From positions 13,645 through 77,644 of the forward strand of contig JBNKRV010000268.1 of assembly GCA_050296935.1 (NCBI GenBank): a DNA stretch of 64,000 bases. The letters are read 5' to 3'. This document shows positions 18,715-27,297 of the stretch, one piece after another. The first letter of the stretch is position 1, and each line of letters begins with the position of its first letter. Source of the stretch: Saccharicrinis sp050296935. GTDB taxonomy: Bacteria > Bacteroidota > Bacteroidia > Bacteroidales > Marinilabiliaceae. Both the position numbers and the translations under genes were made by a program. The notes below the pieces were generated by a model. That model made no database searches, was not told the DNA's origin, and worked only from the letters and a program-made list of their open reading frames with translations.

Positions 18715-20016
18715 TTAAGCTTTCTGTACTTTCTTATATCCATAGATAGCACTTGCACCCAATTCTTCTTCAATACGAAGTAATTGATTATACTTAGCCA
18801 TACGATCAGAACGGCTCAATGAACCAGTTTTAATCTGACCACTGTTAGTTGCTACTGCAATATCTGCAATTGTCGCATCTTCAGTTTCACCTGAACGGTG
18901 AGAAGTTACTGAAGTATAACCAGCTCTGTGAGCCATTTCAATTGCATTTAAAGTTTCAGTTAAAGTACCAATTTGATTTACTTTAATAAGTATTGAGTTA
19001 GCTGCACCTAATTCGATTCCTTTTTTCAAGTAATCTACATTAGTTACAAATAAGTCATCTCCTACTAACTGGCACTTATCACCAACTTGTTTATTAAGAG
19101 CAACCCATCCATCCCAATCATTTTCATCCATTCCATCTTCGATAGAATCAATTGGAAATTTAGCAACAAGATCAGCTAAATAAGCAGCTTGCTCTTCTGA
19201 AGATCTTTTTACACCATTTGGTTCAAAAATACTGTAATCATAAACACCATCTTTGAAAAACTCAGAAGAAGCACAGTCCATAGCAATTGAAACATCACCA
19301 CCATCTTCTGCACGACCTGGCTTATAACCAGCATTTTTAATAGCAGTAAGGATGCAGTCAATAGCCTCTTCAGTACCACCTAACATAGGAGCGAAACCAC
19401 CTTCATCACCAACTGCTGTAGAAAGACCTTTACCTTTTAATACTTTCGCTAAGGCGTGAAATACTTCTGCACCCATTCTTAAACCTTCTTTAAAGGTTGG
19501 AGCTCCGATTGGACGAATCATGAATTCCTGGAAAGCAATAGTAGCATCTGAGTGAGAACCACCATTGATAATGTTCATCATAGGAACTGGAAGAGTACAT
19601 GCATTAGTTCCACCAATATAACGATATAAAGGCATTTCTAAGTACTCTGCTGCAGCCTTTGCTGTCGCTAAAGAAACTCCTAAAATAGCATTAGCACCTA
19701 ACTTACTTTTTGTTTTAGTACCGTCCATTTCAAGCATTTTAGTGTCAACACCAACTTGATCTAAAACACTAAAACCAACTAATTCCGGTGCAATAACATC
19801 GTTTACGTTAGCAACGGCTTTTTGTACACCTTTACCTAAATAACGACCTTTATCACCATCTCTTAGCTCAAGCGCTTCGTGCTCACCTGTAGACGCTCCG
19901 GAAGGAACAGCAGCACGACCAATTACTCCACAATCTAAAGTTACCTCTACCTCAATAGTAGGATTTCCTCGTGAATCAAGAATTTCACGAGCATGAACAT
20001 TTGCAATTTGTCCCAT
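18715..20016 (-). CDS. eno: Enolase
   Basis: Glycolytic enzyme interconverting 2-phosphoglycerate and phosphoenolpyruvate, with Mg2+. Signatures seen are the N-terminal AREILDSRGNPT, VGDEGGFAP with a catalytic Glu, metal ligands in AMDCASSEFF, SIEDGMDENDWDGW and LVGDDLFVTN, the catalytic Lys in ILIKVNQIGT and SHRSGETED. The start is placed at 20016 (MGQIANVHAREIL, 433 residues); the open frame extends 19 codons upstream, but that part is AT-rich junk resembling intergenic DNA. It follows rplQ by 110 bases on the same strand without a visible terminator, so it may be the last gene of the ribosomal superoperon. Confidence 0.97.
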   Translation of the reverse strand: MGQIANVHAREILDSRGNPTIEVEVTLDCGVIGRAAVPSGASTGEHEALELRDGDKGRYLGKGVQKAVANVNDVIAPELVGFSVLDQVGVDTKMLEMDGTKTKSKLGANAILGVSLATAKAAAEYLEMPLYRYIGGTNACTLPVPMMNIINGGSHSDATIAFQEFMIRPIGAPTFKEGLRMGAEVFHALAKVLKGKGLSTAVGDEGGFAPMLGGTEEAIDCILTAIKNAGYKPGRAEDGGDVSIAMDCASSEFFKDGVYDYSIFEPNGVKRSSEEQAAYLADLVAKFPIDSIEDGMDENDWDGWVALNKQVGDKCQLVGDDLFVTNVDYLKKGIELGAANSILIKVNQIGTLTETLNAIEMAHRAGYTSVTSHRSGETEDATIADIAVATNSGQIKTGSLSRSDRMAKYNQLLRIEEELGASAIYGYKKVQKA

Positions 20017-20126
20017 AATTTGACGTATTTTAAAAATTGAGTTTATTTTTTTAAAAAAAAAGGATAAAAGCATGAAGCCATTATCCTTTTATATTTTAAG
20101 AAAGCATATAAATATTATTTATATAA

Positions 20127-20684
20127 CTATTCTTTGGACTCATCATTTGTTGACGATTCTGATGATTCTTCAGCCTCTTTTGTTTCAGTTGCTACATCAG
20201 TAGCAGCTTCAGCAGCAGCAGCAGTAGATTTTCCTTCAACAGCAGTTGTCTCAGCAGAAGATTTTTTACGACGTGTACGACGTGTTTTCTTTTCTGCTTT
20301 TGGCTGACTTGCTGCCAACATATTTTCATTGTAATCTACCAATTCTATATAACACATTTCTGCATTATCACCTAAACGATTACCCAATTTTAAAATTCTG
20401 GTATAACCTCCAGGTCTGTCTCCTACTTTTTCAGCTACTTCTCTAAATAGCTCAGAAACGGCGTATTTATTATTTAGGTATCCAAAAACAACCCTTCTTT
20501 GTGTAGTAGTATCTTCTTTGGATTTTGTAATAAGTGGTTCAACGTATACACGCAATGCCTTCGCTTTTGCAACAGTGGTTTTAATTCTCTTATGTAATAT
20601 AAGTGAAGCAGCCATGTTCGACAACATTGCCTTACGGTGAGAACTCTTTCTACCTAGATGATTAAACTTTTTTCTATGTCTCAT
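20127..20684 (-). CDS. rplQ: 50S ribosomal protein L17 with C-terminal extension
   Basis: L17 sits near the polypeptide exit region of the large subunit. The first 120 or so residues are a normal L17 (MRHRKKFNHLGRKSSHRKAM, LITKSKEDTTTQRR, GDRPGGYTRI). Beyond that lies an extension of about 60 residues: a basic KKTRRTRRKK segment, then a low-complexity Ala/Glu/Ser/Thr tail. E. coli L17 has 127 residues, so the 185 here are unusually long. The gene follows rpoA by 5 bases, as in the alpha operon. Confidence 0.97.
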   Translation of the reverse strand: MRHRKKFNHLGRKSSHRKAMLSNMAASLILHKRIKTTVAKAKALRVYVEPLITKSKEDTTTQRRVVFGYLNNKYAVSELFREVAEKVGDRPGGYTRILKLGNRLGDNAEMCYIELVDYNENMLAASQPKAEKKTRRTRRKKSSAETTAVEGKSTAAAAEAATDVATETKEAEESSESSTNDESKE

Positions 20685-20689
20685 CGCAG

Positions 20690-21682
20690 TTATTCCTTGT
20701 CTAATTTATACTTAGTAATATCCATACCAAAGGTTAAATTCATCACCTGCAATAAATCATCAAGCTCAGTCAATGATTTTTTACCGAAATTACGGAACTT
20801 CAATAAATCGTTACGATTAAACTGCACAAGTTCTCCTAATGTTTCAACATCAGCAGCTTTTAAACAGTTAAGTGCACGTACAGATAGATCAAGATCAACC
20901 AGTTTTGTCTTAAGAAGCTGACGCATATGTAAAACTTCTTCATCAAATTCCTCATTGCCAAATTTCTCATCAGAATCTAAAGTAATTCTTTCATCAGAAA
21001 ATAACATGAAGTGATAAATAAGAATCTTAGCAGCTTCTTTTAGTGCATCCTTAGGATGGATAGAACCGTCTGTTTCTATTTCTATAATTAATTTCTCGTA
21101 GTCAGTTTTTTGTTCTACACGGTAGTTCTCTACTGCATACTTCACATTTCTGACTGGTGTATATATAGAGTCAATCGCAATAACTCCGAACTCGGAATCT
21201 ACAGAACGATTTTCTTCTGAAGGAACGTAACCTCTACCTTTATTAATGGTCAATTCCATTTTAAGGTTAACGTCAGGGTTCATTAAACAAATCGGTTGAT
21301 CGGGATTCAAAACTTCAAAACCGGTCATGAAATTATTCAATTCACCAGCCTTCAACTCTTCCTTTCCCGACACGTTGATAGTTACTTTTTCACTTTCAAC
21401 CTCTTCAACAATTTGTTTAAATCTAACTTGCTTAAGATTAAGAATAATGTCGGTTGTATCGTTAATTACGCCAGGAATAGTTGAAAATTCATGATCAACT
21501 CCTTCAATCTTAACAGATGTAATTGCGAAACCTTCTAATGAGGATAACAAAATTCTTCTTAAGGCATTTCCAACTGTTATACCATATCCCGGTTCTAGCG
21601 GACGAAATTCGAAGCGACCGAATTGTTTGTCCGCTTCAAGCATGATAACTTTGTCAGGTTTTTGGAACGCTAATATTGCCAT
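20690..21682 (-). CDS. rpoA: RNA polymerase alpha subunit
   Basis: The 330-residue alpha subunit nucleates RNA polymerase assembly through its N-terminal domain (FRPLEPGYGITVGNALRRILLSSLEG) and contacts upstream promoter DNA and activators through the C-terminal domain (VRALNCLKAADVETLGELV, FRNFGKKSLTELDD). Both domains are complete. It lies between rpsD and rplQ in the classical alpha-operon order, 9 bases after rpsD and 5 before rplQ. Confidence 0.99.
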   Translation of the reverse strand: MAILAFQKPDKVIMLEADKQFGRFEFRPLEPGYGITVGNALRRILLSSLEGFAITSVKIEGVDHEFSTIPGVINDTTDIILNLKQVRFKQIVEEVESEKVTINVSGKEELKAGELNNFMTGFEVLNPDQPICLMNPDVNLKMELTINKGRGYVPSEENRSVDSEFGVIAIDSIYTPVRNVKYAVENYRVEQKTDYEKLIIEIETDGSIHPKDALKEAAKILIYHFMLFSDERITLDSDEKFGNEEFDEEVLHMRQLLKTKLVDLDLSVRALNCLKAADVETLGELVQFNRNDLLKFRNFGKKSLTELDDLLQVMNLTFGMDITKYKLDKE

Positions 21683-21691
21683 AAGAATTAA

Positions 21692-22297
21692 TTATTTAGA
21701 ATACAATTCAACAATCAATTGTTCTTTAATGTTTTCAGGAATATCCTCTCTTGTAGGAACATTAAGAAATTTACCTGAGGTAGTTTCACTGTCCCACTCT
21801 AACCAAGAAAAGTTATGTACTGATGATGCAGCCAAAGATTCTGAGATTGCTTCAAGAGATTTAGATTTCTCTCTAACACCAACTATTTGGTCTGCTTTTA
21901 CTGTGTATGATGGAATATTCAAAATTTTTCCATCAACAGTTATATGTTTATGAGATACAAGCTGACGTGCAGCTGCTCTTGTTGGAGCGATTCCTAAACG
22001 GAAAACTACGTTGTCTAAACGCGACTCTAACAGTTCAAGTAAAACCTCACCGGTAATACCTTTAGAACGCGATGCTTTTTTAAACAAATTACTAAATTGC
22101 TTTTCTAATACACCGTAAGTGTACTTAGCTTTTTGTTTTTCTTTTAACTGAAGACCATATTCACTAGTCTTTCTTCTACGGTTGTTCCCGTGCTGTCCGG
22201 GAGGATAATTTTTTCTTTCAAAATACTTATCCGAACCATAAATTGCCTCACCAAATTTACGGGCAATTTTTGTTTTTGGTCCAATGTATCTAGCCAT
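21692..22297 (-). CDS. rpsD: 30S ribosomal protein S4
   Basis: S4 is a primary 16S rRNA binder and, in E. coli, the translational repressor of the alpha operon. The 201 residues begin MARYIGPKTKIARKFGEAIYG and carry the S4 RNA-binding domain (LESRLDNVVFRLG, AARQLVSHKHI). The N-terminal zinc-binding cysteines found in some S4 proteins are absent. A 141-base gap separates it from rpsK upstream, unusually wide within this operon and holding a small hairpin. Confidence 0.98.
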   Translation of the reverse strand: MARYIGPKTKIARKFGEAIYGSDKYFERKNYPPGQHGNNRRRKTSEYGLQLKEKQKAKYTYGVLEKQFSNLFKKASRSKGITGEVLLELLESRLDNVVFRLGIAPTRAAARQLVSHKHITVDGKILNIPSYTVKADQIVGVREKSKSLEAISESLAASSVHNFSWLEWDSETTSGKFLNVPTREDIPENIKEQLIVELYSK

Positions 22298-22358
22298 TCT
22301 TCTAAATTTTTGTTTTTAAATTTTTGTTATCAAATTATGAATATGAAGGCCGCGAGAT

Positions 22359-22378
22359 TATAGAGAGGAGGTTCTATA
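22359..22378 (-). repeat. Small hairpin in the rpsK-rpsD spacer
   Basis: TATAGA at 22359-22364 pairs with TCTATA at 22373-22378 around the 8-base loop GAGGAGGT. In the minus-strand transcript the loop reads ACCUCCUC, like the anti-Shine-Dalgarno end of 16S rRNA. It lies 62 bases upstream of rpsD. A regulatory role is only a suggestion. Confidence 0.3.
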
Positions 22379-22438
22379 TATAATCACTCATAATTCAAAA
22401 TCCAAGAACTCAATTTATGGTTAATAACTAGTAAATAA

Positions 22439-22828
22439 TTATACTCTACGTCTTTTGGGAGGACGACACCCATTATGTGGCATTGGAGTAATATCTACAA
22501 TTTCAGTCACTTCAATTCCTGTTGAATGAATTGAGCGTATTGCAGACTCACGACCATTACCTGGTCCTTTCACATATACTTTAACTTTTCTTAATCCTAG
22601 ATCAAAAGCCACTTTAGCGCAATCGCTAGCAGCTGTTTGAGCTGCGTAAGGGGTATTCTTTTTAGAACCTCTAAAACCCATCTTACCAGCACTAGACCAA
22701 GAAATAACCTGACCATTTTTATTGGTCAAAGAAATAATGATATTATTGAAAGATGAGTGAATATGTGCTTCTCCCTGAGCCTCAACTTTAACAACTCTTT
22801 TCTTTTGACTAGCTGTCTTCTTTGCCAT
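22439..22828 (-). CDS. rpsK: 30S ribosomal protein S11
   Basis: S11 lies on the platform of the small subunit near the mRNA exit. The 129 residues show the family core, IHSSFNNIIISLTNKNGQVISWSSAG, GFRGSKKNTPYAAQ and the C-terminal PHNGCRPPKRRRV. It follows rpsM by 10 bases in alpha-operon order. Confidence 0.98.
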   Translation of the reverse strand: MAKKTASQKKRVVKVEAQGEAHIHSSFNNIIISLTNKNGQVISWSSAGKMGFRGSKKNTPYAAQTAASDCAKVAFDLGLRKVKVYVKGPGNGRESAIRSIHSTGIEVTEIVDITPMPHNGCRPPKRRRV

Positions 22829-22838
22829 ATCTCAATTA

Positions 22839-23216
22839 TTATTTAGTTGCTTTTTTCTTATTCGCAACAGTTTTCTTCTTTCCTTTACGTGTACGCGCAT
22901 TATTCTTTGTCTTTTGTCCACGTAATGGCAAACCAATACGATGACGAATACCACGGTAACAACCGATGTCCATCAATCGCTTAATGTTTAACTGAACTTC
23001 AGAACGTAATTCTCCTTCAATTTTGAATTGTTCAGAAATTGTTTCACGAACTTTTGAAATTTGTTCGTCAGTCCACTCGCTAACTTTAGCGTTAAGATCA
23101 ACCCCAGCATCGCTAAGGATCTTTTGGGCTGTACTACGCCCGATTCCGTAAATATAAGTTAATGAAACCTCACCTCTTTTATTGGTTGGTATATCAACTC
23201 CAGCAATTCTAGCCAT
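22839..23216 (-). CDS. rpsM: 30S ribosomal protein S13
   Basis: S13 is in the head of the small subunit and contacts the P-site tRNA and the large subunit. The 125-residue sequence has RIAGVDIPTNKRGEVSLTYIYGIG at the N-terminus and RHRIGLPLRGQKTKNNARTRKG near the C-terminus, followed by a Lys-rich tail. It lies 12 bases after rpmJ. Confidence 0.98.
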   Translation of the reverse strand: MARIAGVDIPTNKRGEVSLTYIYGIGRSTAQKILSDAGVDLNAKVSEWTDEQISKVRETISEQFKIEGELRSEVQLNIKRLMDIGCYRGIRHRIGLPLRGQKTKNNARTRKGKKKTVANKKKATK

Positions 23217-23228
23217 AATTATAAATCT

Positions 23229-23345
23229 TTATCCTTGACGTTGTTTAAACTTGGGATTCTTCTTGTTAATCACGTATAAGCGTCCTTTGCGTTTTACAAT
23301 TTTGCAGTCGGCACTTCTCTTCTTAACAGATGCTCTAACCTTCAT
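23229..23345 (-). CDS. rpmJ: 50S ribosomal protein L36, zinc-free form
   Basis: A 38-residue protein read directly from the sequence: it starts MKVRASVKKRSADCK and ends KNPKFKQRQG. L36 is the smallest large-subunit protein and normally has a CCCH zinc ribbon. Only one of the four ligands (Cys14) remains here, so this is the zinc-independent C-minus form. It sits between infA and rpsM, its usual place. Confidence 0.95.
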   Translation of the reverse strand: MKVRASVKKRSADCKIVKRKGRLYVINKKNPKFKQRQG

Positions 23346-23357
23346 TTTATTATAGAA

Positions 23358-23579
23358 TTAATTTTTGTATCTATAAGAAATTCTTCCTTTCGTAAGATCA
23401 TAAGGGCTCATTTCCACTTTTACCCTATCTCCAGGTAGAATTTTAATATAGTGCATTCTCATCTTGCCTGAGATATGCGCTGTAATGACATGACCATTTT
23501 CTAACTCCACTCTAAACATGGCATTAGAAAGTGCTTCTATTATCGTTCCGTCTTGTTCTATTGAGGCTTGTTTAGCCAT
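23358..23579 (-). CDS. infA: Translation initiation factor IF-1
   Basis: IF-1 is a 73-residue S1/OB-fold protein that binds the A site of the 30S subunit during initiation. Family features are EQDGTIIEALSNAMFRVELENG, HISGKMRMHYI and LPGDRVKVEMSPYDLTKGRI. It lies between map and rpmJ, as in other bacteria. Confidence 0.98.
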   Translation of the reverse strand: MAKQASIEQDGTIIEALSNAMFRVELENGHVITAHISGKMRMHYIKILPGDRVKVEMSPYDLTKGRISYRYKN

Positions 23580-23595
23580 AATAAATTATCTTTTT

Positions 23596-24381
23596 TTAAT
23601 TTTCAGACTGCAAAGTTAATACTTCTTCAACAAATTTAAAACTAGAAAGTATATCTGCCGCATTTTTTTGTACTGCAACAGTATGCTCAAAGTGAGCAGA
23701 TACTTTTTTATCGATGGTTCTTATGGTCCACCCATCGTTTTCCTGAACAATATTACGTTTACCTAAATTTATCATCGGTTCTATTGCGATAACCATTCCT
23801 TCTTTTAATAAAGTACCGCTTCCTCTCCTACCATAATTAGGAACCTCAGGGGCTTCATGCAGATTTCGGCCAACTCCATGGCCAACCATTTCTCTGACAA
23901 CACTAAAGCCTTGCTCTTCATTATATTTTTGAATGGCATAACCAACATCACCCAATCTTTTTCCTGCTACAGCATTTTCAATTCCTTTAAATAATGACTC
24001 CTTAGTTGTATCTAAAAGGTGTTTTACCTCTTTACTAATTTCACCTATTCCAAAAGTATAGGCTGAATCACCATAAAATTCATTTAATAACACTCCACAG
24101 TCAACAGACACAATATCTCCTTCTTTTAAAGGATTTTTATTTGGTATTCCGTGTACTACATGTTCGTTAACAGAAGTACAAAGTGTATTGGGAAATCCCT
24201 GGTAATTTAAAAAACCAGGAATTCCACCATTATCTCTTATATACTCTTCGGCAATCTTATCTAATTCTAATGTAGTTACACCAGGTCTGATCACTTTTGC
24301 GATCTCACCCAACGTTTTTGCTACAAGCATGTTACTTTTACGAAGTAACTCTATCTCCTCGTCTGTTTTAAGATATATCAT
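23596..24381 (-). CDS. map: Methionine aminopeptidase, type I
   Basis: Removes the initiator methionine from nascent proteins. The 261 residues have the type I pita-bread fold motifs: HGIPNKNPLKEGDIVSVDCG with the first metal Asp, GDSAYTF with the second, GHGVGRNLHEAPEVPNYG with the metal His, and MVIAIEPMI with a metal Glu. It lies between secY and infA without an intervening adk, as is usual for this phylum. Confidence 0.97.
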   Translation of the reverse strand: MIYLKTDEEIELLRKSNMLVAKTLGEIAKVIRPGVTTLELDKIAEEYIRDNGGIPGFLNYQGFPNTLCTSVNEHVVHGIPNKNPLKEGDIVSVDCGVLLNEFYGDSAYTFGIGEISKEVKHLLDTTKESLFKGIENAVAGKRLGDVGYAIQKYNEEQGFSVVREMVGHGVGRNLHEAPEVPNYGRRGSGTLLKEGMVIAIEPMINLGKRNIVQENDGWTIRTIDKKVSAHFEHTVAVQKNAADILSSFKFVEEVLTLQSEN

Positions 24382-24399
24382 TATACGAACGACTCTTCT

Positions 24400-25728
24400 T
24401 TAATATACAGCTGGACCACCACCTGTACGTCCTTTTATCCTACCTGATTTCATTAACCCATCATAATGTCTCATCAACAGATGACTTTCTATTTGCTGCA
24501 AAGTATCCAGTACTACCCCTACTAAGATAAGTAACGATGTACCACCATAAAACTGAGCAAACATTCTATCCACTCCACCCATACGTGCAAAAGCAGGCAA
24601 AATTGCTACCAAAGCAAGAAAAACAGAACCTGGTAATGTAATTTTAGACATCACTGAATCCAGAAACTCAATAGTTTTTCTACCTGGTTTAATTCCTGGT
24701 ATAAAACCACCGTTACGTTTCATATCTTCAGCCATTTGAGTAGGATTAATAGTAATGGCGGTGTAAAAATAAGTAAAAGCAATAATTAATAAAGCAAATA
24801 CAAAATTATACCCCCATCCTGTATAATCAGAAAACATTGTTGTGACCCAGTTATTTGAGCCATTACTTCCAACAAATCCTGCTAATGTAACTGGTACAAA
24901 CATAATTGCCTGGGCAAAAATGATTGGCATTACACCTGCAGCGTTTACTTTTAATGGTATATATTGGCGTACTCCTCCATATTGTTTATTTCCAATAATA
25001 CGCTTCGCGTACTGCACAGGAATACGGCGAGTACCTTGTACCAACAAAATTGTACCCATAAATACAAAGAAAAGGACCACGATCTCAATTAACAACATTA
25101 CTGGTCCACCTGATTCTTTAAAACGCGACACACCTTCTGCAAATGCAGCTAAAGGTAAACGTGCAATGATTCCAATCATAATAATGAGAGAAATACCATT
25201 ACCAATTCCTTTTTCTGTTATTCTTTCTCCAAGCCACATAACAAACATCGTTCCTGCTGTTAATATGATGATTGATGTAATTTGAAACATCAATCCAGGA
25301 GAAGAAATAGCTACATCAGGCAAATTAGCTAAATATGCAGGTGACTGTGCTAAAAGAATAATTACAGTAAGATATCTTGTAATTTGATTAATTTTACGTC
25401 TACCGCTTTCTCCTTCACGCTGCAACCTCTGAAAATAAGGTACAGCAATTCCTAAAAGTTGAATAACGATAGATGCAGATATGTAAGGCATAATACCTAA
25501 TCCAAAAATAGATGCATTTGAAAATGCACCTCCGGAAAACATATCTAATAATCCCATAACTCCTTGTGAAGTCTGGTCTTTTAACTCAGCTAATTTTGTA
25601 GGATCAATCCCAGGCAATACAATAAAAGAACCTAAACGGTAAACTAGTACCAAAATTATCGTCTGAAGAATCCTTGATTTTAAATCCTCAATCTTCCAAA
25701 TATTGCGAATTGTTTCGATCAGTTTCAT
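24400..25728 (-). CDS. secY: Protein translocase subunit SecY
   Basis: The central channel of the Sec translocon in the inner membrane. The 442 residues contain ten hydrophobic segments. Typical motifs are YRLGSFIVLPGID, the plug region GLLDMFSGGAFSNASIFGLGIMPYI (broken here across the SecY signatures), QREGESGRRKINQ and NPTQMAEDMKRNGGFIPGI. It starts 5 bases after rplO ends, so expression is coupled to the spc operon. Confidence 0.98.
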   Translation of the reverse strand: MKLIETIRNIWKIEDLKSRILQTIILVLVYRLGSFIVLPGIDPTKLAELKDQTSQGVMGLLDMFSGGAFSNASIFGLGIMPYISASIVIQLLGIAVPYFQRLQREGESGRRKINQITRYLTVIILLAQSPAYLANLPDVAISSPGLMFQITSIIILTAGTMFVMWLGERITEKGIGNGISLIIMIGIIARLPLAAFAEGVSRFKESGGPVMLLIEIVVLFFVFMGTILLVQGTRRIPVQYAKRIIGNKQYGGVRQYIPLKVNAAGVMPIIFAQAIMFVPVTLAGFVGSNGSNNWVTTMFSDYTGWGYNFVFALLIIAFTYFYTAITINPTQMAEDMKRNGGFIPGIKPGRKTIEFLDSVMSKITLPGSVFLALVAILPAFARMGGVDRMFAQFYGGTSLLILVGVVLDTLQQIESHLLMRHYDGLMKSGRIKGRTGGGPAVY

Positions 25729-25732
25729 TGAT

Positions 25733-26179
25733 TTACAGTTTTACAACGGTTCCTTGAGCCGCTTCAATGGCGCTCACCGCTGATTTAGAAAAGGCATGTG
25801 CTTTTACTTCAATTTTGGCAGTAATATTTCCATTACCAAGAATTTTAACCCGGTCATTCTTACTAATAAAACCAGCTTCGCGAAGTGTATCAACATCGAT
25901 TACAGATAGATTCTTTTTTTCGGCAAGTTGTTGTATCAACTCTAAATTAATCGCTTTGTACTCAACTCGATTAATATTTTTAAATCCGAATTTAGGAACT
26001 CGTCTCTGTAAAGGCATCTGACCACCTTCAAAACCAACTTTTTTAGAATAACCAGATCTGGACTTGGCACCTTTGTGACCACGGGTAGATGTACCCCCAC
26101 GACCGGAACCCTGTCCACGACCAATTCTCTTTCTTGTTTTGGTCGAACCTTCAGCAGGTTGTAAATTACTTAAGTCCAT
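25733..26179 (-). CDS. rplO: 50S ribosomal protein L15
   Basis: L15 is a late-assembly large-subunit protein. The 148 residues have the glycine-rich N-terminal tail (RKRIGRGQGSGRGGTSTRGHKG), GFEGGQMPLQRRVPKFGF and a C-terminal globular domain. It lies between rpmD and secY in standard spc order. Confidence 0.98.
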   Translation of the reverse strand: MDLSNLQPAEGSTKTRKRIGRGQGSGRGGTSTRGHKGAKSRSGYSKKVGFEGGQMPLQRRVPKFGFKNINRVEYKAINLELIQQLAEKKNLSVIDVDTLREAGFISKNDRVKILGNGNITAKIEVKAHAFSKSAVSAIEAAQGTVVKL

Positions 26180-26206
26180 ATCTAATTTTCTTAAAATCGT
26201 TAAAAT

Positions 26207-26383
26207 TTATTTTTCTACGCTAACAAGGTGTTGCACCTTTTCAACCATACCAAGAATTTGAGGGGTTGCCTCAAATTCTTTAGTTGCATTTATTTTAGTT
26301 AGCCCCAGAGCTGCCAAAGTTTTCTTCTGACGCTCTGTAGAGCCAATCTTGCTCTTGATTTGTGTTACTTTTATCTTAGCCAT
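26207..26383 (-). CDS. rpmD: 50S ribosomal protein L30
   Basis: A 58-residue protein read directly from the sequence: it starts MAKIKVTQIKSKIGSTERQK and continues with KTLAALGLTK, ending HLVSVEK. This is the normal bacterial L30 length and pattern. It fills the gap between rpsE and rplO and completes the spc order. Confidence 0.96.
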   Translation of the reverse strand: MAKIKVTQIKSKIGSTERQKKTLAALGLTKINATKEFEATPQILGMVEKVQHLVSVEK

Positions 26384-26395
26384 TTTTTGCTATGC

Positions 26396-26914
26396 TTATC
26401 CGTTAAAAACTTTATCTAACGTAACACCTCTTTGTTGAGCTACAGTATGAGCATCTCTTAATTCCTTAAGAGCATTGATAGTAGCCTTTACAAGGTTATG
26501 AGGGTTAGATGAACCTTTTGACTTAGCCAAAACGTCTGTTACACCAACACTTTCAAGTACTGCACGCATCGCACCACCGGCTTTTACTCCGGTACCATGT
26601 GAAGCAGGCTTCATAAAAACGCTAGCTCCCCCGAATTTGCAATATTGCTCATGAGGAATAGTACCATTCAATACCGGCACTTTTACCAAGTTTTTCTTTG
26701 CTGATTCAACACCTTTAGCGATAGCAGTGGTTACTTCGTTAGCTTTACCTAAACCCCAACCTACGATGCCATTTTCGTTACCAACTACAACTATAGCAGA
26801 AAAACTAAAAGTTCTACCACCTTTGGTTACTTTAGTTACACGATTAATGGCAACTAACCTATCCTTTAAATCAAGGTCGTTATTACTTCTTACTTTTTGA
26901 TTATCTCCTGCCAT
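26396..26914 (-). CDS. rpsE: 30S ribosomal protein S5
   Basis: S5 contributes to decoding accuracy and the mRNA entry channel. The 172 residues show the double-stranded RNA-binding fold: RVTKVTKGGRTFSFSAIVVVG, GWGLGKANEV, FMKPASHGTGVKAGGAMRAV and SKGSSNPHNLVKAT. It lies between rplR and rpmD. Confidence 0.98.
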   Translation of the reverse strand: MAGDNQKVRSNNDLDLKDRLVAINRVTKVTKGGRTFSFSAIVVVGNENGIVGWGLGKANEVTTAIAKGVESAKKNLVKVPVLNGTIPHEQYCKFGGASVFMKPASHGTGVKAGGAMRAVLESVGVTDVLAKSKGSSNPHNLVKATINALKELRDAHTVAQQRGVTLDKVFNG

Positions 26915-26919
26915 AGTTA

Positions 26920-27276
26920 TTATAATTTAAGCCCTGCTTCACGAGCAGAGTCGGCTAATTGTTTAACTCTACCATGATATAAAAATCCATTACGATCGAA
27001 TACCACAGTTTCAATACCGGCACCTTTTGCTTTTTCGGCGATTAATGCACCTACTTTAGCAGCTTGCTCTATTTTAGTTCCTTTTTGAGAGGCAACCTCT
27101 TTTTCAAGAGATGAGGCAGATAGAAGCGTTTTTCCGTTTAAATCATCTACTAATTGAACAGAAATTTGTTTGTTGCTTCTGAAAACCGACATTCTTGGCC
27201 TCTCTGCAGTACCCGCAATTTTGCTGCGAATACTTCTTTTTATTCTAAGTCTTCTTTCTACTTTAGAAAAAGCCAT
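26920..27276 (-). CDS. rplR: 50S ribosomal protein L18
   Basis: L18 binds 5S rRNA with L5. The 118 residues include RLRIKRSIRSKIAGTAERPR, MSVFRSNKQISVQLVDD and the C-terminal FDRNGFLYHGRVKQLADSAREAGL. It lies 5 bases before rpsE. Confidence 0.98.
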   Translation of the reverse strand: MAFSKVERRLRIKRSIRSKIAGTAERPRMSVFRSNKQISVQLVDDLNGKTLLSASSLEKEVASQKGTKIEQAAKVGALIAEKAKGAGIETVVFDRNGFLYHGRVKQLADSAREAGLKL

Positions 27277-27297
27277 AATAATTAAATTTTAATCAGA

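Noticed and set aside
24842..25285. 147-codon plus-strand open frame opposite secY
   Set aside because: Antisense of SecY membrane segments; no independent support.
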